Assembly: GCA_028869355.1 (NCBI GenBank)
Contig: JAGWSK010000486.1
Coordinates: 1 to 5,177 of the forward strand
Direction of reading: 5' to 3'
From: Alphaproteobacteria bacterium
Lineage (GTDB): Bacteria > Pseudomonadota > Alphaproteobacteria > Micropepsales > Micropepsaceae
DNA: 5,177 nt
The notes beneath the pieces were generated by a model. The model made no database searches and had not been told where the DNA came from. It saw only the letters and a program-made list of their open reading frames with translations. Positions within the stretch are counted from its first letter, which is position 1, and each line of letters starts with the position of its first letter. Of the stretch, positions 1 to 5,004 are shown one piece after another. Made by a program: the position numbers and the translations under genes.

Positions 1-91
1 GCAACTCGAAGTGCTGGCGAAGAAGTGGCGGCAACTCGCCGCTGAGCGAGAGAAATTCCTGAACGCTTCACGTCCACGCCGGAAGCCGTGA
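1..91 (+). CDS. C-terminal end of a small helical hypothetical protein (partial)
   Basis: The frame starting at base 2 is open for 29 codons and stops at TGA 89-91. It includes KKWRQLAAEREKF and ends in the basic tail RPRRKP. The residues are charged, helix-forming and rich in Ala, Leu, Lys, Arg and Glu, and codon use is GC-rich, so this looks like a true gene end rather than a chance frame. The style resembles the C-terminal half of short (about 60-80 residue) helical hypothetical proteins common in Bradyrhizobium-type genomes, but no function is known to me. The start lies outside the window. A weak terminator-like hairpin follows within 6 bases, which agrees with a gene ending here. It may belong to the same loose group as the small genes at 1320-1499 and 5138 onward; that is inference. 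Confidence 0.6.
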   Translation, partial: QLEVLAKKWRQLAAEREKFLNASRPRRKP

Positions 92-96
92 GCATT

Positions 97-118
97 CCGG
101 CAAACCGCCGGCCGTTTT
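97..118 (+). terminator. Putative weak intrinsic terminator
   Basis: CCGGC (97-101) pairs with GCCGG (107-111) around a 5-base AAACC loop, and the run TTTT follows at 115-118. It lies just after the stop of the partial gene at the left edge and is oriented to end that plus-strand transcript. The stem is only 5 bp and the T tract is short, so it may be weak or fortuitous. Confidence 0.4.
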
Positions 119-296
119 CAGACCTCCGAAGCTCATCCTCTTGCCGATAGCTGCGAGCGATTGGCTGCCGGACTTGCACGGCTGTACTTAAGAGATCAGC
201 GCCAGCACAATCACCGAAGCGGCCATGCAGTCAGCATTGCCGCGCGCCCGATGCGCCATCGCGCAAACCGGAAAGTACCGCGGTGTGCGGGGGCTC

Positions 297-641
297 TCAG
301 TATGTGACCGTTATGATCAGCGGATTCCCGGAAACCGGGGGCGCCGATTTATTGGCCGCGGTTTCCGCGCTGACCGCCGGTTCAACATCAACTGTGTATG
401 CCTGGGCGTACTGGCAGTCGACCCTGACAGCGTTCCTGGGGACGGCCGGCGGCGCCGAAACCGGTGGCGTTACCGCCATGCTGCACGTGTTCTGCACGAG
501 GACGGTCACCTGCAGCGGAATTGAACTCGTCGCCGCCACGGATGCAGCGGAGAGCGAAACCGTATCGACAACGATAAGCGCGGCGGCAAACCAGAACCGT
601 AGATGCCGGAACCGCTTTGCGGCAGCCATAAGGGGACTCAT
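297..641 (-). CDS. Short secreted protein resembling the spore coat U (SCPU) domain
   Basis: This encodes 114 residues from ATG 641. A signal peptide is visible: basic n-region KRFRHLR (9-15), hydrophobic core about 16-32, and an Ala-rich cleavage zone near ASVAATSS (33-40). The mature part starts IPLQVTVLVQNTC, has a second cysteine in VRVDC (C53 and C76), then YTVDVEP, and ends NPLIITVTY. A beta strand with an early cysteine, a second cysteine before a Y-T/N-V strand, and a closing hydrophobic V-T-Y strand are the pattern of SCPU/FanG-type domains related to chaperone-usher pilins. That suggests an exported, possibly surface-assembled subunit. At about 75 mature residues it is much shorter than usual SCPU proteins, so it may be a reduced version or a distant look-alike. 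I chose ATG 641 because GGAAG lies 8 bases upstream; an in-frame GTG at 656 is the alternative. No usher or chaperone gene lies in the window. Confidence 0.6.
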   Translation of the reverse strand: MSPLMAAAKRFRHLRFWFAAALIVVDTVSLSAASVAATSSIPLQVTVLVQNTCSMAVTPPVSAPPAVPRNAVRVDCQYAQAYTVDVEPAVSAETAANKSAPPVSGNPLIITVTY

Positions 642-692
642 CACGCGAACTTCCACTGCTCGGCGACGTCCCCCGTCGCTGGATCAGACTCT

Positions 693-706
693 GCCCATGT
701 TTTACC
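693..706 (+). repeat. Degenerate intergenic motif, copy 1 (half copy)
   Basis: GCCCATGTTTTACC matches GCCCGTATTTTACC at 744-757 in 12 of 14 positions. Only the right half of the longer motif is recognisable here. Spacing to the next copy is 51 bases. Confidence 0.45.
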
Positions 707-727
707 GGAACGCGAATCCGGAAATCA

Positions 728-768
728 CCGCGTAGTTCTACCAGCCCGTATTTTACCGAGGCCGAACC
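728..768 (+). repeat. Degenerate intergenic motif, copy 2
   Basis: The core GTAGTTCTAC (732-741) is a short palindrome, GTAG-TT-CTAC. After a spacer comes GTATTTTAC (748-756), a second GTA...TAC palindrome. The whole stretch aligns with the copy at 854-883 (GTAATTCTAC, then GCATTTTAAC) at a spacing of 126 bases. The function is unknown; it could be an operator, a promoter remnant or a dispersed repeat. Confidence 0.5.
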
Positions 769-853
769 ACGGCGAGTTGCTGCCGGCCTCGTGCCGATGA
801 CGACAAATTGCGCCGGCAAGCCTCCGCGGCAGGTGCGCCAACACAACGGCCCG

Positions 854-910
854 CCCCGTAATTCTACTAGGCCGCATTTTAACTGTGCGGAAACCATGCC
901 TCCGCGATCA
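854..910 (+). repeat. Degenerate intergenic motif, copy 3, with GCGGA/TCCGC hairpin
   Basis: GTAATTCTAC (858-867) and GCATTTTAAC (874-883) align with copy 2. They are followed by GCGGA (887-891), a 9-base loop AACCATGCC, and TCCGC (901-905). The hairpin block GCGGAAACCATGCCTCCGC is matched in 17 of 19 positions by 5038-5056 at the other end of the window, and both are followed by ATGCG after 4 bases. Shared order and spacing of an AT block, the hairpin and ATGCG indicate one element type rather than chance. Confidence 0.55.
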
Positions 911-974
911 TGCGCCTCGCGGATTTCCTGCATCCCGTCCAAATTGCAAACGATGCTGGCGCCCGCACCAATAC

Positions 975-1019
975 GAAGCCACGGCGGCAGTCCCCCTGCG
1001 CCGTGGCTTCATCGTTTTT
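975..1019 (+). terminator. Strong intrinsic terminator, plus strand
   Basis: GAAGCCACGGCG (975-986) and CGCCGTGGCTTC (999-1010) form a perfect 12-bp stem with a 12-base loop, and TTTTT follows at 1015-1019. On the plus strand this is a textbook rho-independent terminator. On the minus strand the stem is not followed by a T run, so it would act for the zinc-ribbon gene (stop at 1094) only as a 3' stabilising hairpin. No convincing plus-strand gene precedes it, which points to a short non-coding transcript or a lost gene. Confidence 0.75.
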
Positions 1020-1093
1020 GCCCATCGGCTCCGGCCGACGTTCGAGGGGGGGAATTATCCTCGCAAACCCACTGCTACAGCCTGGGCAGCGGC

Positions 1094-1288
1094 TTATTTT
1101 GACTCCTCCGGAACGACCGTGGCGCCGCACGCCACGCAGATGATTTCTTGCTTCCCTTTGCGCGTTGCGATGCGAAATTTATGGCCCACAAGGCGGAAAA
1201 GGCTTGTGCCCTGTCGTCGAGCGGCCGTTCCTTCGTTCCCGCATTTGGGACATTTGAGGCGTTTGGAGTCCGTAAACGGCTCAGACAT
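1094..1288 (-). CDS. Small zinc-ribbon protein, hypothetical
   Basis: This 64-residue protein starts MSEPFTDSKRLKCPKCG. It has two CxxC knuckles, C13-P-K-C16 and C51-V-A-C54, about 34 residues apart, with basic residues between them (RRQGTSLFRL, HKFRIATRKGK). Two CPxCG-like knuckles framing a short beta region are the signature of a zinc ribbon, so it very likely binds one zinc ion and may contact nucleic acid or another protein. No catalytic residues are visible. The start is ATG 1288, with AAGGG four bases upstream; that spacing is a little short. It lies 31 bases downstream of the 59-residue gene on the same strand and is probably co-transcribed with it. Genes opening with this SEPFTD.KRLKCPKCG pattern seem familiar from Bradyrhizobium-type genomes as hypotheticals; that is recollection, not a search. 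Confidence 0.75.
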   Translation of the reverse strand: MSEPFTDSKRLKCPKCGNEGTAARRQGTSLFRLVGHKFRIATRKGKQEIICVACGATVVPEESK

Positions 1289-1319
1289 CGGCCCTTGACA
1301 AAGAAATTACGTAGCAGTC

Positions 1320-1499
1320 TCACCCGTGGCGGTTTTGGCTTTCGGCCGCCAACCCTTCGACTTCCGCCATTTTCTCGTAATGTTCGGCCGAATTGCGCAG
1401 CAGATGCTTGTGGTTTTCGCTTGGGAGTTGATCGGCCAGCGCGCGTAGCTCTGCGGCACGCTCAAGATATGCAGCGGCTCTCGCCCTGTGATCGGTCAT
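1320..1499 (-). CDS. 59-residue helical hypothetical protein
   Basis: The protein starts MTDHRARAAAYLERAAELRA, continues through LADQLPSENHKHLLRNSAEHYEKMAEVEGLAAES, and ends QNRHG before TGA (1320-1322). It should form two amphipathic helices (about 4-23 and 31-53) separated by a turn at LPSEN, so a small soluble helical hairpin is likely. No signal peptide, cysteine or catalytic motif is present. The start at ATG 1499 is well supported by GGAAGGG placed 6-7 bases upstream. The gene lies 31 bases upstream of the zinc-ribbon gene, so the two probably share a transcript. It resembles short Y-L/R-E-A helical hypotheticals that are abundant in Bradyrhizobium-type genomes; the function is unknown. 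The opening of the partial gene at 5138 (AAKYLERA) echoes its AAAYLERA. Confidence 0.72.
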   Translation of the reverse strand: MTDHRARAAAYLERAAELRALADQLPSENHKHLLRNSAEHYEKMAEVEGLAAESQNRHG

Positions 1500-1642
1500 G
1501 CCGCACCCTTCCAGGTGGGTAGCGCCTGCGACAGATAGCCTGATTTTGTCCCTGAATTATGACTGCCAGGGGGAGGCGATTTGATCGGATCGAATTTCAT
1601 CAGACTCTAAACTCTAGTACCTACTTTCGAGCATTAGTGATT
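1500..1642. other. Upstream region of the small minus-strand genes
   Basis: No gene is seen here. It must hold the promoter for the gene starting at 1499, but no confident -35/-10 pair is visible. On the plus strand it contains GATCGGATC (1583-1591) and the near-tandem heptamers ACTCTAA ACTCTAG (1604-1617), about 105 bases upstream of that start, which could be a regulator site. Together with the repeat at 1643-1780 and 24 further bases it fills the 305-base gap between the genes at 1499 and 1805. Confidence 0.4.
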
Positions 1643-1780
1643 CACCCCCCCCTCCACCGCTGCGCGGTCCCCCTCCCCCGTACACGGGGGAGGAAAACTG
1701 AGGTGACATCGCGCTTTTCTCCTCCCCCGCCTGCGGGGGAGGTGGTGAGCCGCGTGAGCGGCGAGACGGAGGGGGGATGT
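1643..1780. repeat. Composite G/C-rich palindromic intergenic element
   Basis: Two near-identical hairpins lie inside an outer inverted repeat. Hairpin 1 is CCTCCCCCG (1672-1680), loop TACA, CGGGGGAGG (1685-1693). Hairpin 2 is CCTCCCCCG (1721-1729), loop CCTG, CGGGGGAGG (1734-1742). The outer arms CCCCCCTCC (1647-1655) and GGAGGGGGG (1768-1776) are also complementary. This layout is typical of dispersed palindromic elements in Rhizobiales intergenic regions (RPE-like). It begins 25 bases past the stop of the response regulator and could form its mRNA 3' end, though no T tract follows the stems. No ORF for a transposase is present, so any mobility would be in trans. Confidence 0.7.
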
Positions 1781-1804
1781 GCCACTGATTTCTGATTCCA
1801 GGCT

Positions 1805-2530
1805 TTAGTCTTCCGTCTGGTTGCTCTCGCTGTCGTCCGGCTCGCCGCTCGACGCAACCGAGACTTCTCCAGGCAAGCCGCCGTTCTCGATTGCAGGTCC
1901 CGCTTCACTGAGACCGATCCGGACGAGTTCTGCAAGATTCCCGGCCTCCAGCTTTTCCATGATGTTCGACCGGTGGAACTCGACGGTCCTCGGGCTCACG
2001 GACAGCTCATTCGCGATGACTTTATTGGACTGACCTGTGACGAGGCGGTCAAAAACCTGCCGTTCGCGTTCGCTCAACCGGGCCAGGCGCGACATGTCTC
2101 CCGGTTTTTCCCGCGCGAATTTCCCGCGCTCCAACAGGCGCTGTGCCTTGCGGACAACGGCGAAGAGCGTTTCGTTGTCGAACGGCTTTTCAATGAAATC
2201 CACGGCGCCGTATTGCATCGCCCTGACCGCGGTCCGGATGTCGCCATGTGCGGTGATGAGGACGACGGGAAAATCGGATTTAAGCTCGCCCAGGCGCTCC
2301 AGCAAAGTCATCCCATCCATGTCCGGCATGCGCAAATCCGACACCACGCATGCCGGTTTCAGGGACCCGATACGGTCGAGAAATTCCAGCGCGGATGCGA
2401 AAGTCACCGCCGTCATGTTTTGCGAGGCAAGGATCGTTGCAATCGTCCTGCGTACCGCAACGTCATCGTCGATTACGTATACCGCCGATATCTCACTCAA
2501 ACGCACAACCCCCGGAACGCAGCCCGCCAT
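1805..2530 (-). CDS. FixJ/NarL-family two-component response regulator
   Basis: This 241-residue protein joins a receiver domain (about 15-130) to a LuxR-type helix-turn-helix (about 150-207). Receiver landmarks are the acidic cluster D21-D23 in VYVIDDD, phospho-acceptor D65 in VSDLRMPD, T93 in LITAHGD, F112 in the aromatic switch position, and K115 in EKPF. The DNA-binding part reads LSERERQVFDRLVTGQSNK, then ELSVSPRTVEFHRSNIMEKL, the classic FixJ/GerE pattern. It is expected to be phosphorylated by the kinase encoded 27 bases upstream and then dimerise and bind promoters. A Ser/Glu/Asp-rich tail of about 30 residues after the HTH is longer than usual for FixJ. The start is uncertain: ATG 2530 has AGG six bases upstream, TTG 2533 adjoins it, and in-frame GTG/TTG codons nearer the DDD cluster (giving MSEISAVYV) also have a G-rich stretch upstream. 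The target genes are unknown. Confidence 0.9.
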   Translation of the reverse strand: MAGCVPGVVRLSEISAVYVIDDDVAVRRTIATILASQNMTAVTFASALEFLDRIGSLKPACVVSDLRMPDMDGMTLLERLGELKSDFPVVLITAHGDIRTAVRAMQYGAVDFIEKPFDNETLFAVVRKAQRLLERGKFAREKPGDMSRLARLSERERQVFDRLVTGQSNKVIANELSVSPRTVEFHRSNIMEKLEAGNLAELVRIGLSEAGPAIENGGLPGEVSVASSGEPDDSESNQTED

Positions 2531-2557
2531 CAAGAACCTGCGTCCCCGCTACTGTTT

Positions 2558-4714
2558 CTACATGACCGGTTCCGGTTTTCTGTTTGACGGCGTTTGCGCC
2601 TGCGGCCGGATACCGGCATTTTGCGCCGCGTTCCCCCGGCTCGCCTGCAGCGATTGCACGCGTGGCAGGTAAAGCTCCACCGTGGTGCCCAGTCCGGGTT
2701 TGGACTTCAGGCGCACATGGCCGTTCAGCTGGCGCACAAAGCCATACACCATGCTCAGTCCGAGGCCGCTGCCCTTTCCGAAATCCTTGGTGGTGAAATA
2801 CGGCTCGAATGCGCGTTGCAGCGTGTGTTCGTCCATACCCTCGCCGGTATCGAAAACCGATATCAGGACATATTCTCCGCGAATGACATCTGTGTGTTTC
2901 GGATCGGCTTCGAGCGCTTCGCCGATGACCACGTTTTTGGTTCGGATCGAGAGATGTCCGCCATGGGGCATGGCGTCCCGCGCGTTGACGGCCAGGTTGA
3001 GCACGGCATTTTCCAACTGCAGCGCATCAACGGGTGCGCGCCACAAATCCGGCGCGCAGGCGATCTCCACGCTGATATTCTCGCCGAGCGCTTTTTGAAT
3101 AAGGCTCTCAACCCCGGCAATGAGTTCGTTGATGTTCGCGGGCCGGATGTCGAGCGCTTGCTGGCGGGAGAACGCAAGCAGGCGTTTGGTCAATTTGGCG
3201 CCGCGGTCCGCCGCCATGCGAATCAATTCCGCCATGTCATGAAGGCTCTCATTGCTGCTGAGACGTCCCTCGAGCAGCCTCGCATTGCCCAGGATCACAG
3301 CCAGCAGGTTGTTGAAGTCGTGCGCGATGCCTCCGGTCATTTGTCCCACAGCTTCGAGCCGCTGCGATTGACCGAGCTGGGCCTCCAGCATTCTTTGCTG
3401 TGTAACGTCAGTGACCATCGTGCACATCAAAGTCCGCCCCTCCCACGCAATGGGAAAGGCCCGGTTTTCGATGTCGATCGCGGCGCCGGCCCTGGTTTTG
3501 CACCTGACCGAGACGTATTCGGGACAGTTCAAACCCCCGGCACGCGCATTGTAGTAATCGGTCACCTGGTCCCACTGGCCGTCGGCGACAAGCTCTCTGA
3601 CGTCGGCAACGTCAAGAATTTCGTTTTCGCTGTCGTAACCGAACATCCGCGCCAGCGCCCGGTTCGCCGCCACCGGCTTGAAGTCCTGATGTACAACAAT
3701 GCCGACCGTCGCCTCATCCACGAGCGTTTGGAGCCGCCGCTTGGCCTCGCCGGCTTCGGCTTCGGCCAGCTTGCGCGCGGTTATATCCATATTGATCCCG
3801 ATGATTTTCGGTGATTCTCCATCCTGCGCCGGAAAACATTTCTCTGCAGAGTAAATGTGGCGCCGGCTGCCGGCCGGCGTGGTGATCCGGAATTCCCGGT
3901 AAGTTTGATGACCCGGACCAACCGCAGTTCGAAAGTTCGCGCAGTGCGAGGCACGATCTTCTTCGGCGATGAATGACGTCCATGACTCCAGAGAGACGGC
4001 GGTATCCGGCGGCAATTCGTAGAGCGCGCACATGCGATCGTCCCAGATCAGATCGCCGGTCGCGGGTGTCCACTCCCATATTCCGATCGCGCCCGCGTCA
4101 AGCGCGACGTTCAAATGCCGTTCTGCTTTGCTTCGCGCCGCCAACGCCGTTTCGGCCCGATGGTACGCCCGCCGGATCGAGCGCGTCGCCAGGTGGAGAA
4201 GAAAAATCACCAGGCCCATATAGATGACGTTCAGGCACCAATACGCGAAAGCGCGGTACTGAAATGTCTGCGGCGGCAGGAGGCCGTATCTTTCGCTCAA
4301 TACCAGGGCGAGACCGATGGATGCGCAGGCAAGAGCCGTCGCTATCCCGGCACGCACGCCGAGAAGCAATCCGGCGGCCAGCGCAAACACGTAAAACATG
4401 GTCACGCCGGGAGAGCGGATGCCTCCCCCGGTAATCGAATTTCCGGTCACGACGAGCACGGCGCCGGCAACGAACAACCAGCTTGCGATTGTTGTCCAAC
4501 CCTGGTGGTTGAGTACGAGAACCACAAGCACGAGCCACCAAACCTCCACCAGGGTGGTTATGACCCTCGTTGTGAGAGCGGGCTGCGCGATTGATATGCC
4601 AATGTTGGCGACGGTGACGACGCATAAAAGCGTCAAAACCAGGAGAGAGAGCGTAGAAGCTCGATCGGCTTTTTCCACGTCCGAAAGCTTTGGCGATGAG
4701 ACGGGCTGGCGCAT
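2558..4714 (-). CDS. Membrane PAS-PAS sensor histidine kinase
   Basis: This 718-residue protein has about six hydrophobic segments (near 22-42, 52-69, 75-91, 105-120, 122-139, 158-177). A linker leads to PAS 1 (about 200-315, including WEWTPATGDLIWDD and ending NMDITARK) and PAS 2 (about 325-440, ending MVTDVTQQ). The HisKA domain has QMTGGIAHDFNNL with phospho-acceptor H465. The HATPase shows the N box (LENAVLNLAVNARDAMP, N569 and N577), G1 (DTGEGM, 622-627), F box (FEPYFTTK) and G2 (GKGSGLGLSMVYG). All residues needed for autophosphorylation are present. There is no fused receiver, so it should phosphorylate the adjacent FixJ-like regulator. The order membrane-PAS-HisKA-HATPase resembles FixL, but neither PAS shows the FixL heme-ligand region, so oxygen sensing by heme is not supported. 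ATG 4714 has AGG eight bases upstream, and the stop of a small upstream ORF overlaps it as TAATG. The ligand is unknown. Confidence 0.93.
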   Translation of the reverse strand: MRQPVSSPKLSDVEKADRASTLSLLVLTLLCVVTVANIGISIAQPALTTRVITTLVEVWWLVLVVLVLNHQGWTTIASWLFVAGAVLVVTGNSITGGGIRSPGVTMFYVFALAAGLLLGVRAGIATALACASIGLALVLSERYGLLPPQTFQYRAFAYWCLNVIYMGLVIFLLHLATRSIRRAYHRAETALAARSKAERHLNVALDAGAIGIWEWTPATGDLIWDDRMCALYELPPDTAVSLESWTSFIAEEDRASHCANFRTAVGPGHQTYREFRITTPAGSRRHIYSAEKCFPAQDGESPKIIGINMDITARKLAEAEAGEAKRRLQTLVDEATVGIVVHQDFKPVAANRALARMFGYDSENEILDVADVRELVADGQWDQVTDYYNARAGGLNCPEYVSVRCKTRAGAAIDIENRAFPIAWEGRTLMCTMVTDVTQQRMLEAQLGQSQRLEAVGQMTGGIAHDFNNLLAVILGNARLLEGRLSSNESLHDMAELIRMAADRGAKLTKRLLAFSRQQALDIRPANINELIAGVESLIQKALGENISVEIACAPDLWRAPVDALQLENAVLNLAVNARDAMPHGGHLSIRTKNVVIGEALEADPKHTDVIRGEYVLISVFDTGEGMDEHTLQRAFEPYFTTKDFGKGSGLGLSMVYGFVRQLNGHVRLKSKPGLGTTVELYLPRVQSLQASRGNAAQNAGIRPQAQTPSNRKPEPVM

Positions 4715-4803
4715 TACCCCTGCCTGGCGAATCTCATGACGATGTCCTCAATTCTTCTGTGCGGGCCCCACGCACCAACAATTGGATCGCCACGGGCCAC
4801 CAT
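4714..4803 (-). CDS. Possible 29-residue leader ORF coupled to the kinase
   Basis: A short frame from ATG 4803 (or GTG 4800) runs to TAA 4716-4714, whose last A is the first base of the kinase ATG (TAATG). It reads MVARGDPIVGAWG, PHRRIEDIV, MRFARQG. GGAGG lies 4 bases before the ATG and 7 bases before the GTG, so GTG has the better spacing. The kinase's own ribosome binding site lies inside the last codons, an arrangement typical of termination-reinitiation coupling. The peptide has no signal or known motif, so its translation, rather than its product, may be what matters. The upstream frame is also open without a convincing start, so it could be chance. Support rests on the SD site and the stop/start overlap. 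Confidence 0.38.
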   Translation of the reverse strand: MVARGDPIVGAWGPHRRIEDIVMRFARQG

Positions 4804-4804
4804 G

Positions 4805-4853
4805 GCGCCTCCAGCGCACGCGCGGTTTTGCAACCGCTGTGACCAGGAGGCGC
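4805..4853 (-). promoter_or_regulatory. Candidate SD-sequestering RNA structure in the kinase mRNA leader
   Basis: Read as minus-strand RNA, GCGCCUCC (4853-4846) pairs perfectly over 8 bp with GGAGGCGC (4812-4805), which contains the Shine-Dalgarno GGAGG of the small leader ORF. Inside this stem is a second perfect hairpin, GCGGUU-GCAA-AACCGC (4837-4822), closed by a GNRA-type tetraloop. An alternative fold GCGC-UGGAG-GCGC (4817-4805) would leave the SD in a loop, so two exclusive states can be drawn. This is what a thermosensor or ligand-controlled leader would look like. It matches no riboswitch class I recognise. No expression evidence exists here, and high GC makes chance stems easier. 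Confidence 0.45.
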
Positions 4854-4887
4854 AGCAGCAGTTACGCGATTCGACGGGGAGGCCAAA

Positions 4888-4904
4888 GTCGGTGAGCCAC
4901 CGAC
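4888..4904 (-). promoter_or_regulatory. Perfect 7-bp inverted repeat upstream of the kinase leader
   Basis: GTCGGTG (4888-4894) and CACCGAC (4898-4904) are perfectly complementary around a 3-base AGC spacer. In minus-strand RNA this gives a short stable hairpin followed by UUUGG, 34 bases upstream of the SD-sequestering structure. As DNA it could equally be a dimer operator. Its true role is not known. Confidence 0.4.
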
Positions 4905-5004
4905 AAGAGGCATCCGCAGAGGACCGCCGGTGAAACTGGCCAACATGGGCCTGATGCGGTACTGCCCCAGGAATCTTGGCAAATACAGCTGGTTACGAGA
5001 GTTG

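Larger units (their letters stand above)
642..1093. other. Gene-poor region with degenerate repeats and a terminator
   Basis: No convincing protein gene is seen on either strand here; long frames are overlapping, Arg/Pro/Ser-rich and lack a good ribosome binding site. The stretch holds three copies of an AT-containing motif (693-706, 728-768, 854-883), a GCGGA/TCCGC mini-hairpin (887-905) and a strong plus-strand terminator (975-1019). It probably also contains the promoter of the minus-strand secreted-protein gene that starts at 641, though no clear -35/-10 pair stands out. Confidence 0.55.

Noticed and set aside
252..265. TGCGC-CATC-GCGCA hairpin downstream of the secreted-protein gene
   Set aside because: It is a perfect 5-bp stem but has no T tract on the minus strand, so it is not supported as that gene's terminator. 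Such stems are common at this GC content.
388..942. A 184-codon minus-strand frame overlapping the secreted-protein gene
   Set aside because: It overlaps the better-supported gene, is Arg/Gly/Cys-rich without a domain, and has no good ribosome binding site. Its internal repeats (KYGLVELRG, KCGLVELRG) are explained by the DNA motif copies.
910..1143. Plus-strand frame starting MRLADFLHP after motif copy 3
   Set aside because: It reads straight through the strong terminator at 975-1019 and into the antisense of the zinc-ribbon gene, with no Shine-Dalgarno.
2594..3814. A 406-codon plus-strand frame opposite the kinase gene
   Set aside because: It lies antisense to a kinase with every catalytic box intact and shows no domain. 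In GC-rich DNA the reverse frame of a real gene often stays open.
4734..4982. 82-codon minus-strand frame starting at TTG in the kinase leader
   Set aside because: It has a poor start and no Shine-Dalgarno. The codon pattern is low quality and it conflicts with the better-placed small ORF that overlaps the kinase ATG.
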